Part shown: piece by piece, positions 12,121 through 24,000 of the stretch
Position numbering within the stretch: position 1 is the stretch's first letter
Layout: the number at the start of each line of letters is the position of its first letter
Source: Sabellastarte sp. h YS-2021
Taxonomy: Eukaryota > Annelida > Polychaeta > Sabellida > Sabellidae
Assembly: GCA_964017235.1 (NCBI GenBank)
Contig: OZ024938.1
Location: forward strand, 46,784,332 to 46,848,331
Direction: 5' to 3'
Length of the DNA: 64,000 nt
The notes under the pieces: model-generated
Told to the model about the DNA's origin: nothing
What the model saw: the letters and a program-made list of their open reading frames with translations, nothing else
Databases searched by the model: none
Program-made: the position numbers and the translations under genes

Positions 12121-13060
12121 AAAAGCAAGAAAAAATTATATACATAACGGAAATAATGAAAAAGAGAAGAGCGATCATCCGGAGACAGAAATCAAACATT
12201 TTTTTTTAAAATCCAAAACATTTGTACACTTTAATAGATAAGTGAGAGATAAGTTAAAACTGGTGATTTGATGGAAAAAAATATATGATACCAATACATA
12301 AACACAAGGACATAAGGAAAGAAAAAACAATCACAGGAATTTATCAGTGGCTAGTAAAGGAAAAATATTGGAATAAGAGAAACAATTATAAAAGGTATAA
12401 TTCTATAACAGAAATAATGTTTTACTGTCAATGACACATTATTATAGCAATTTTATGCACTTGTTATTTCTAGTTGTTAAAACATTTTATTGGTTTAAAA
12501 AAAGTGACAAATAACAATTCAGAAATTAGGCATACCTTGGAAAGTCTTTACATTAACTACAAGAATTTAGCAAAATAGTAATTCTTCATTCATAAAAAGT
12601 TTTTACAATGGCATAATAGAAATATTGTGATGTCAAATTAACAACTGAAATTTGTTTTAAATAAACAGAGCTTTAATAATTCCACCATTTAATTGTGCAT
12701 TTTTAATAAATAATAAGGTTTTTTTAAAATTCTCAATATCATTTTCAACAGCTACCATTTTTAATTAATTAGATAGCTCATATAGCAAAATCCTCAGTGC
12801 AGATTGTTTCAAGGCAAAGGGCTAACTATTTTGCTTGTCACTGTCATAATATCTGTAGCTGGATAAAAGCCTGTAGAAAGTTAATGATTTTAATAAACAT
12901 TACAACTGAATTAAAATATTAAAACTGCAGTTTTGTAAACTATTGCTCCTTTTAACTAGTGAATTAACTGACCATGAATAGAATTCCCTTTTATGAAAAT
13001 GAACCTATTGATGAGCTTTAAACCTCTTATTATTTTTTAAATCTACACAAGTGAGACCCC
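12121..13060. other. A/T-rich stretch without recognised features
   Basis: Strongly A/T rich with many short A or T runs. No open frame, RNA gene or clear repeat boundary was recognised. Confidence 0.5.
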
Positions 13061-14060
13061 ATAAAATTGACAAGAAGCATATGAGAACACATAAAATAGA
13101 CAATTACTCTGGTTAACACAGTGTACATATATTGCATTCAGCTAAAAATTCTACCCCAATACGCATGACAATAAATTACACACAGTTAAATTAGTAATAG
13201 CTTTGAATAGTCATGACATTAGTATATCCTTTAATCCAGAGACCTTCAAAAGGCATAGTTTTCAAATGGTATTATATTTCTAAACATTTGAATATTTTTA
13301 GCATTTCAGATTAGAAATATTAACAAAGGTTAAACCTGCTGTAGAACAATATACACAAATACGAACACATTAAATTAACAAGAAATGCATAGAACCACAT
13401 GAAATAGACTATTACACTTGTTAGGACAGTATTTAATGCATTCAACTGAAAAAAATTCTGTACACATGGCACATACTGACACATTACAAAAGTACTGTCA
13501 CTTGGCAATTTAAAAAAATGTATACATTTAAGTTTATAACTGATTTTAATAGCTTTGATATTAAAACACAACTTTTCTCATAGAAATCTTCAAAAACTAT
13601 GTTTACTTCAGATTTGAACTTTTAACAAAGGTTAAACATGTGTCATTCAGCAAGGCAATGGAAAAAAATTTAATAATCATAAATATAAATATTGTTTCTT
13701 GTAATATTCAAATCAAGTTTAATGTCTAACTAGAAGAAAATTTTGATATTTTTGTAAAATTTAACCTGGACAAGTAAGAACATAAAATTAACAAGAAACA
13801 CATAAGACCACATGAAATATACTATTAGACAATAGGAAAGTATGTGACCATTTAACTGGAAATTTCACTAGATACACATACTGACACATTACAAATTGAC
13901 TGTTACTATTGGCAATTAAACAAAAAACAAATTTGAATCATTTCTTTCCTAGAAATCTTCAAAAAGTATATTTTCAAATTTTATTGTATTTCTAAATATT
14001 TGAAATATTTTAGCATTTCAGATTAAGTTTTTAACAAAGGTTAAACATGCATCTTACAAG
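13061..14060 (+). repeat. Three-unit diverged tandem repeat
   Basis: Two landmark strings recur in order. One is the group around ataaaattaacaagaaacac followed by acatgaaatataactat-like sequence, starting near 13,061, 13,371 and 13,782. The other is ttaacaaaggttaaac, near 13,320, 13,622 and 14,032. Spacing is about 310 and 410 bp. Copies are diverged by substitutions and indels and have no coding potential. Confidence 0.7.
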
Positions 14061-14449
14061 ACAAAAATAATTTTACATTGTAAAGGTAAATATTGTTACT
14101 TGTACTACTCAAGTTTAATATCTAAATAGAAGTAAATTCTCCAATTTTTATAAAAGTTGCTTTTTTTTGCATATTGGATATAAATGCTTCAAAAAGTATG
14201 TCATAGTGGATATAATAAAAAAAATTTGCACCAACAAGAGCTGTGTTATATAATTTTTAAATATATATACATTTTGATTTTTATCCAAACACTATACAAC
14301 ACTTATTTTTGCATATTGGGATAAGTGTTTGAACAAGTATGTTATAATTTCAACAAGTATGTCTATACTACACTATACAACATATAAAACATCAATGTAA
14401 ATTTTAATTTAATTCTCATATCTAAAGAATTTTAACATTTTATATTTAC

Positions 14450-14941
14450 ATGTTTTTAGCCAAGCTGTCCTCAGCCAAGATGTTCTCAATAGTCAAGTAT
14501 GGTTAATAGAGATTGGATCTATTTAAGAGTATCTCGAACCTTCATGAGAGCTATACCCAGTTCAGTTATGCCTTAATTGGTAATGGTGAACAACTTGTCT
14601 GTGGCTACTTATGCTTATAAATCCCTCAAGTTTCAATAGTTGCTGTCTTAAGAGTTTAATCTCAGCTTTAACCTCATCACATTCTTCTTTAAGGTTTGAG
14701 ATAGCTTAGGAATTTTCCTCTTGCCTTGCTTCAGATTTACTTTTCAACTTAGCAAAGTCATTCGTAATTAACTTTAGGTGCTCCTCAAATTTTTGATCCA
14801 GTATATCACTAAGGACATCTCTCAAATTTGAAGCGTCTATTGCTGCCTTATCATCTGGTGAAATAGAAACTTCAAAGAAAGATCTTTTCTTCTTTGGTGT
14901 TGCAGTGTCATGATTATCCATTTTTGCATTTTCATCCACTA
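14450..14941 (-). pseudogene. Coiled-coil ORF, possibly LINE ORF1 N-terminus
   Basis: A minus frame from ATG at 14,939 reads 77 codons to a UAG at 14,706. It continues in the same register with a heptad-like LKEECDEVKAEIKLLRQQLL stretch before decaying. Composition is a basic patch (ATPKKKRSFF), then long amphipathic Glu/Lys/Leu helices, as in L1/Tx1 ORF1 proteins that begin with a coiled coil. It lies on the same strand as, and upstream of, the LINE ORF2 at 7.67-11.01 kb, so it could belong to it with other repeats inserted between; that link is inference. A splice-acceptor-like ctctgtatag directly precedes it, but the reading phase does not fit the kinase-gene exon at 15,051. Confidence 0.45.
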
Positions 14942-15050
14942 TACAGAGATAAATGACTTAATGAAACCAGAGTCTTGGATAAACAGTACTATAAAAACAA
15001 CTTCATAAGTTTTTCTAATACTGAAATGGCTTTAGTATTTCTAGTATTAC

Positions 15051-18000
15051 CGTAAAGTCAACAAGGTCCACAGGTGTAAACAGATCCAAAAGGCTTTTCA
15101 GGACATGTACTGAAATGTCCAACAGTCAGAGTTTTTTTTCAATACAAATTATTCCAAATTGCTCACTTTGCAGTGTTTTCTACATTTCCAGGCATGGAAC
15201 TTAATGTTAATATAAACTTAATCCTGTAGTGTATCATTCAGCAATTAAAAAATACAGCCCGATTGATGTCTTAAGATTATATCTTTGTAAATAACAGCAA
15301 ATATTTATTTGCCTTCTGGACTATTTATATGTTATTTGAAGAGTTAAATAATATGCTAAAATTAAATATTCACATAAATGTGGTAAATTCTAAATTTTAA
15401 AAGTTTACAATTGTGCACTTTATACAATAAAACAAATATTAACTGGCCTAGATAATACATGATACTGCAGATTCAGGTTGCATGTGCTGCATTTTTGTGT
15501 GAAACATTGGAATGCCAGAGATCAGTCCCACTTGTTACAATCTTTGGAACATCAAAGGAATTGGATAATAACATGAAAATGAATTTAACCCACATATATA
15601 ACTTTTAGATGGGCAATTATATAATTTCTACCTGAAAACCAGAGCCCCAAAATGGAACAAAATTCAAATGTTTGCACTGAAAAATTTTTTAAAAACATCT
15701 TATTTGTACTTTTGTATTGGCTTTCGATGGTATACTGCATTAATGCTGTAGCGTATGTATACATTTGTATATTTACACATCTTCCATTACTTTAAACACA
15801 TTCTATGGTCTCTATGCCAACTTTACTTTTGCATCGTGTGGAAATATAAATCAATTACTTAAATATGTAAACATAAAATTCATTATATAAATATACTCTG
15901 ATATCTATACAACACATACATCAATTCAGTGGATTTACACAACCTATTTGACATCTTAAATACACCTTGAGGTAAGGACAATTTTGATATGTTTGCTTTC
16001 AACTTGAGGTCACCCTAACTTGAGGGCTCATATCCAAACTAATGACATTATATATATTATATGCTAACCTTACAAAGATACATAATGCTAGAAAAATTGT
16101 TAAACCTGTTGTGATACAAAACCTGTTGGTTTACAGAAACCAAGTCTGCCAGCTCCCAGTATCTAATCTTTCTGATTGAAAATATACATAAGTAGACATT
16201 TTTAAAAGTGAAATACCATATTGACAAGAAGAGTTGCATCAAATATATACAAATTTTTTCTTGGTATTTTGAACCAGTTGTCTGCAGTGGCTGTTAAGAA
16301 AAGCAAATCCGAACAATTAATTACACAATTTGTGACTTTAAAAACAATTTTGGTTACAAAAATCAATTGGTATTTACACAAACTAATATTACAAAAATAT
16401 CTGTGAAGTCTTAAATATTTCTGAAAGTTTATACATATTACCAATTGTTCTATTTGAATGTTCAAATTATTACGTATGTTGTAAGAGCCAAATCTTCCTG
16501 TTACTCTTCTGCACAGCATGTAGTTGTGTTTGAAACCATCTGAAAATATAGCACAATATCACAAAATTCACTGAAAATAATTTCAATTTTAATAAAACAA
16601 AAGTTTTCCATATTTGACAAGTTATATTTTATAACACATTTTTTCTCAATTTGTGTAATTTATGTGACCAATTTATCAATATACACAATATTTATCTTTC
16701 AAAGCTTTCTATTGTTTTCAGTTTTCGTAAATTAATTTAATTGCTTTGAATTAAACACATGACCGGTGTTAAGCTGGCAATGATCAAGTGCCAAAATATT
16801 CATCATGCTTCTACTGTATTTCAAATAAATACTGCTGATTTTACCTGCAGTGCCTTCTGTCTCTTTTCACCTACAATAGTGCAAAAACAAAGTATATTAT
16901 TTTCAAAGTTTTTCTGGGGCTATATTCAAAACCTCAAGTGTCAAATCTGAGGGTTTTTCCTTAAATTTTAGATTGATCTGCAGTTGTCATTTACCAAGGT
17001 TCCTGTTCTGCTCTTTCTAGTTTGCCTGGCAACAACCCAGATAAGGTAGTCCTAATTATCATCTTATTGGTTGTATGACTTATGTTTTCTGTCCTAATTT
17101 CCATAATCACAGATACTTGTCATATTTTTCGATCAAGTTAAAATACTTTGTGGGTGAGCATTTCCTGAGCAATCATGACTCATCTTTCCCAACAGAAAGT
17201 TTTTTATGATTTACCTTTGTAGAACTATGAGGTTATGTGTACTTATCTGTTGCAATGGAGCTGAGTAACCTTGTAACATGGGATTAACCATTTGAATCCA
17301 CCAACTAAGACAGTTATTGGGGCTGTAATTATGACTGATCTGTATGAATTCTATCAGTCAGAAAAATATTGTAACGGAGTCACTTTTCCATCATAAAACT
17401 CATCTTTTCACTTGAAACAAATCTTATGTTTTACCAGTTTTTCCTCCTTTTTAAAACATGTCTAGTCATCTCAGCCTTTGGAGTAAGAATAGTTCTTATG
17501 ATAAGTTTTGATAACAGCTGCAAATTTTCTAACAATAATTAACCCATCTTAAGAAGGTCTGCAACAGAGCCAGTCCATCTTAAGATTTGTCAACTAATGT
17601 TAAGATTGGTAGCCAAACTTATGATCCTCTTATGATTAGAGAAATCAAATTTGTTTCCAACACATTTTTTTAGAACTGAAGTATACAAGGCTCAGAGTAA
17701 GCTTTACTTTTGAGTATGATGTTAAACATCAACTTTGTCTTTTCAAATTAAAAGATGGTTGGTATTGTGGGCTCAGGTGTAAGGATTGTAACTTACAAAA
17801 TATCTGTGTGGAGTTTTCCAGCATCCTCTGCCATCTTTCCTCACTGATTGGAACCTTATTTCCTTGAAAGAACTCATAAAATGCAAAGTCTCTCATTTCC
17901 AGTTTATGTTGCTGAAAGTAAAATTTGTCTCTAAACAATAAACAAATCTTGTAAGCTTATTAAAATTTATAAAGCTATTTAAAGACTAATGTAGTGTAAA

Positions 18001-21000
18001 AAATTACACTAACGGTTAACATAATACAACAACATCAGTCTTAGATCTATGCCAATGCTTTTGTTGGTATCTGGCCAAAGTGTAATAGTTTTATATCAGC
18101 TATGCTTCGGCCTCAGTTGGTATTCAGGAAAGAACATGAAAGTCACACTTATACCCTCATAACCAATGCTGTCTGAAAAAAATTGACTTTCCAAAACTGT
18201 ATGCAACTGAATATTGGAAGAATATTCAAGACATATCCGGACAATTATAAAGGTAATATCTGGTAAACACATATACATTTGAATTACTGAAGGAGGCTTT
18301 AAATCACCCTCAATAGCAGATCAATCTATGGCAAAAATTAAGTACCAAATGGATTTTAGGTCTGAGGTAAACTGTAGAAATATTTGAGCAAAATTTAGCT
18401 TATGCATAAGATTAAAACCTAAAGCATATCCCTGGTTTTAATTAATTAGTTCTTATTTACACATGATCCTTTCTTCAGCACAACCATAATGATAAAATAT
18501 TTTTCCTTAAATGAAGTCTTACAAGTATAATTTTGTAATTAATTTGAGTTTGCAAAAGAAAATTCAGGACACAAAAAGTCTTAATATGTATGCATCATTT
18601 ATTGTGTGGTATCTGTGGTCTTAGGGTGTTGAATTTCAGAGCTGTAGGTCTGGGGTTCAATCCTTGAAATAGATGATAGAGATAAAACGCTGGATATGTT
18701 ACTGTACATATGTGTCCCTCTTTACCCAGTAGTATAAATACAGACCAACAGAAGGTAGAGAGATAAACCTGCAACAGGCTGGCATCCTGTTCAGGGGATA
18801 AGAATCATTCTGAATTACATCATGCCAAAGAAATGAGGAAAAAAGAATAGGACACTCGGCCCAATGGACGACTTTACCGTTACCTTACAGCTTACATCTT
18901 AGTTAATTAACGTTTATGTTCAAAATTTTCTAATTGGTATCTATCTCATAAAATCTATATCTCCAGCAGATCTTCCATTTTACACTTTCTTTTGTCTTAC
19001 CTCTAATAGCATCGCCACAGCATCCCAAAGATGAATATATTTGATGACAGTACCATGTTGTAATGTCTCCCCCATATAAAGGGTCAGATCTACCCTCTCA
19101 TGCCCTAAAAATACATTAGCTGAAATGAAAGTTTGCAATTCGACAAGTTCATTTTCATTGTCATGTTGAATGTTGAATCATGTTGAGGATAGTCAATCAG
19201 TGCATCTAATGGCGGTGTTCCACTGGGGCTGTCTTGTTGGTAACAATGGATTTTTTGAGGATGACAGCAATGTTTACATAGTCAGTTAGAATCCCAGCTT
19301 TACGTGGTGAATCGGCAAATATCAAACATGTTTGATATTTCAACAACCCTCCATGACTCTTGATCCTGACTGTGGCTCCACCATCCCAGAAACCGTCCTG
19401 TCATGTGTCTGTACAGCTTGTCGTACACACTTCCAGTCATTCCCATCTTGACTGAAAGCATTTTCCAGCCTGTCGCGGTTCAGTACCTGTATGCCACTTC
19501 ATGACAGGCAGTAAACACAAACCGACCGTACTTGAAAGGAAATCGGCCAATCGTAAACATCCCTGATTTGACTTTGTGGCTTCCCCCAAGATGGATAGTT
19601 TCCAAGACTTTGACTGCAGAGTCGGTAACTTCTCAACAAGAAAAGCCATAAGGAGAAACCATCAAGGTGGTTACAGCAACAGACAAGCCAAAAAGTGTGA
19701 AGGACAGGACCGCTTCATTTTACCAACTCATGGCTTGTTGGTTATGGAATCTATCTCTATAACATGTCATATTTATATAGCACAATTGGATTAGGAATAA
19801 ACAATCATATGCTATTTTAAAATTATCTCGAAGATGTCCAATGGAAGTTTAATGTTCATTCCAGTAGTTTGGTGCCACAACACTGAAGGCACAATCACCC
19901 ATAGAAATGAGTCTGGCAGTGTTTAGATAGGTTTTGTTGTATTTTCTGACAAATTAACTTAGGTTTTAGTGTTCAGATACAAGTTGGGCTGCCTTGTTGA
20001 TAGGCTTTTGTTTTTTTCACAAAGGCTGCTTTTATTTGATTTATAACATGGGTCCTAAAAGGCCACCAAGAATGTGAGGAAGATAGAAGTCCCGAAAGAC
20101 ACACCTAAAGATTTTAAGTTGGGAGATACAGATGCTGATATACAGAGGAGGGAGGAAATAAGAGAGATAGAATAGGAAGAGCGAGGAAACCAGGAGGGCA
20201 GAGCTCCTCAGTCACATACAGACAAGGGAGTGGTCGAAAAGAGACCGAGAACTGAGAGGAGGGATGTTTAATTGGACACAGAGGGTGGAGGAAAGGCGGA
20301 TACATCTGAATCGCAATCCAGGTACAAAAAAGGACATATGACAAACATTTATTTAACGGACTCAGATGAGGAGGCTATTGTGGACTTTGTCAAAAATCAC
20401 GAGGAGCTCAACAACAAGACCAATGAGCACTTTAAGGACAATGCAAGAAAGGAATGCCTGTGGAAAAGGTTTGCCAGCAGCCGCATCCAGTCAGTCGAAG
20501 CGTGCAAGACTTGATTCGAATCCCAAAGGACCCCTCACTGGAAACTAAGGAAATCTTCAGCCTTCAAGTCCCTGGCATGAGGAGCCAGTGCAACGGCAGC
20601 CTCAGTATACAATATCTTCAGAGGTTTAACTGACATGGATAGTATGGAGATGAGCATGTGATAAGATACCACACAACAGCCATCAATTGCAAGCCCCAGC
20701 ATAGTTTCCCAACGTTCGACAGTAGACCAGCTTGTCATGGACCAGTTTGCATAGATGAAAACTGTGCTGTCATCATTTCTCTGGCCAAGGCAGGAGACCA
20801 CCAGAACAGCCTTCCGCAACTGCCTGGCATCTGCGGTTTAGGCTTTGGAAGAAAGAGACTTTCAAACATTCAAAAAAGTGGCTCTGAAATATTTAAGTGA
20901 CATCTAGAGTAGGAAGAGAAAAGGACCCAGCAACCTAAACTTTCTAGGAGCTCCGGTACCACTTCCACATATGTGCCACAGAGTTTTCATCAGTCACAGC

Positions 21001-24000
21001 AACCAGGACCAGCTGCCAATGAATCTGTCTTGCATATTCCTAAAACTCGGATGTCAGAAAGCCAGGCCATCCTACCAGCTCAGCAGATCCAAGTAGCATG
21101 TAGAGGACAGCAGCAGCCGAGAGGGCAGCAGACTTCCTACCTAGTTGTTCATGAGCAGCAACCCAGTATCTCAAGACAGCTACATTTACTATCACCCCTA
21201 CCAAGCACTTCAACCAACTGTCAGTAGCCTATGTCACAGGTGAAGAAAGCACACACAACATCTCATGATTCATTTTTGAGAATATAGAGTCAGTCATGAG
21301 ACATCCACAGATGGATACACCTCAACCATTAACACCAATTGACACACCCCAACAGCTTGCCTCTCCTCCAACCGCCACCTCATAGCAAGAGCATCTGCAG
21401 CAGCCAACCCAGCCCCAGTCCCCCAGTGGTGATCCGAGCCCAAGCAACAGCAGCAGAAGACCTACTGCACGTGCCTACAATCTGTCCTTTTCAGGATCAC
21501 TGCTGTAAAAGGTCCTTTTCAGGGTCTCTGCTGATTAATAGAGCCTTCTCAGGACCACCCGAATCTTGCAGGAACAATTAATAGATGCATGTTAAGCAAA
21601 AATCCAAAAAGAATAAACATTACACTACCCCACATGAAACAAATAACCCCCGAACACAAAAAATGAGTGAATTAGTGACGGATTAAAAATTTGAAGTTAG
21701 AGAACCTTCAAATAATTCAAATTTTAAATTTTAGAACATGAATTTGAAGAAAAAAAACTTTTACCAAAAAAATGGGCCAAAAAATGAAAGTTTGTGCAAC
21801 ACTTGCTAAAATAAAAGTTCTTGGTATAATTGGGTAGTCCTGAAAAGGACTGATAGATGCCAGCTGCCTCTGTCCTCAGGGTAGTTAGTTGACGCATCTC
21901 AGATCCTGTGCTCCAGCCCAACCAATGCACCAAGATGATTATAGCAATCTTTCAGTAGGTCTCGTTGATGTTTGGTCTCCCTCGGACGGTTACTGCAGTA
22001 GTGTTATCTGGCACATAAACTACTTGTTCATTTTGTAGGGCAACTTTGTCATCTGGTAGGTAGGTGCCCTGTCGGCTCCACTCTTGTGTGTCCTCAGCAT
22101 GTTGTGCAAAACCATACATGTTCAAACAATGTCTGTACCAACCTTCGGCCTTTGCTCCATTGTGCCCAGTAAGACCCTGAATCTGCTTGCCAGGATTTCA
22201 AGCATTCTCCACTACTCCCTGCCTTTGGAGATCTAGTTTGCTATTCTCTCTTCCTTGTGAGTTGTCCTCTACTGTAAGGTTTCAAAAACCATAGCATAAA
22301 GGCAAAGGCGTTGTCACAGAGGAAGAAATAGTGCAATTCTGGTCCTCCATTCCCCAGGGGTTCAGGTGGCGGAAGCCCAAGGTGCCATCCTCGATCTTCT
22401 TCCTCAACTTGCTGCTGTTAAAAGTTTGTGCATCTGATGAAGATCTACTTGCCTCAACATCTACCCAGAGGAATCTGTATTCTGCATGGAGCACGGCTAG
22501 CAGCACAAGGGAAAAGCAGCACTTGTAGTTGCTATGTTTACGCCCAGATTTTTTTGGTTTTATCATGACCATATGTTTGTCATCTAGTACCCCAAGAATG
22601 TGGACATTTCATCTGATTCTGATCTTCTCATTCACCTTTTTCTAGGATTGGTAGGGCAACTCAGATACTCTTCCAGGAATTCATCAAGGCTGACCCGGCA
22701 GAACTTGGGCACGAATTTACAGATGGTGGCTTGGCCGACCAGCCAGTGATACTGCAAGAATGTGTAGGTTTCTCTTGTGGCCAAGTGTGTCGGCGTTATT
22801 GCCAGTTTTAATCCTACTTCTAAGGGTTTCCAAAAATTGGTTACTGACTTCTTGATGTGGTGGTGTATGCATTCCTGAGGGAGATATAAATGCAGGTAGT
22901 ATCCTGACAAAATTCTGGTAGCCTGGGATATCAGTCTATATTAACTCAGTCAAGAAGGTTCTGTAGCATCCTCTTTCTTCTCTGCCTCTTTGAAGGATCC
23001 AGGTCATGGCCCAGGGGTTTGCTAGCTTTCTTCTTTTCCTGGGTGGTGCTTGTGATGAAGAGCTGGCTTTGGGCAGGTGATGGTCCGGGGTTAAGTTTTT
23101 CTTTTGCTGTCTGCAAATCATAATGAAAATGAAAATATTAAACTTAGCAAAGAGTAAAAGTAACATAAGCTTCTGTACAAAGTGTCTCTGATGTGTAGGT
23201 GGCATCTTTGCAGTGATAGTGTTGGTTTGATGTGGACTCGCGATCCTGATCCAGATATTAATCAGTCCAGTTGGGATGGGTCAGAAACTGCTGCAGTCGG
23301 TTTCTCAGTACGACTTGTTGGGGCCTGATACAACTTATCTGTTACGGGTTTACGGCTTGTCCTGGTAGTTTCTGTCTAGTTGTGGAGAAAAGCATCCCGA
23401 CCCAAGTCAGGTTGGGATGTAGATCCAGACAAGCTGGGATGTGCTATGTCCTGTCAGGCTGGTGAAACAAATCCAAAATTTGTGCTCTCTTTTTTCTGGA
23501 TTTTCCAGGTGATCCCCAACTTTTCAAACAAAACCTAGAGTCATAGAGTTGCTTTTAGGGTCGGCCCCAGTGGAACATCCCCATAACATGGTTTTCATGA
23601 TCCAAATTTTTGTTCACAACCAAGGTCTCAGTGGCTGGATGATAAACAAGATTTGCATTTGGTCACTTGCTTCCAGGCTTGTCTCCCTTAACCTTTAATA
23701 ATAAAATAATATCTCAACTTTTACGTTCACATGAGATATTAAATAATTTTTTTTTTCACTACCAAAAATAACATTATATAACATTATTATTTCTTTGTTG
23801 TTTTTAACCTGCAAATCAAGAGCATATATTTATGTGCACAATATTAGTTATCTTCTTCATATAATATGCGCCCTGTTTCTTAAATGCTGACCCATCTGAT
23901 AAACTTCATTGGGAAAATGTATATTCTTACGATAAGTTATTAATTGTAAGTGTATTTTCAAGAACTAATGATTTCTGCAAAGATTTATTGAAATTTACCA

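Larger units (their letters stand above)
19210..23583. mobile_element. PIF/Harbinger DNA transposon, both ends present, genes decayed
   Basis: The left terminus (19,210-19,231) and the reverse complement of the right terminus (23,562-23,583) agree at 19 of 22 positions; shared core gtgttccactgggg with start TGG. Direct TAA triplets flank the element (19,207-19,209 and 23,584-23,586), the TWA-type target duplication of PIF/Harbinger. Inside are the two expected genes: a MADF/Myb-like accessory protein on plus and a HARBI1-type transposase on minus, transcribed toward each other. Length 4,374 bp. It sits in the intron between exons 14 and 15 of the kinase-like gene. Both genes carry stops and frameshifts, so it is no longer autonomous. 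Confidence 0.9.
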
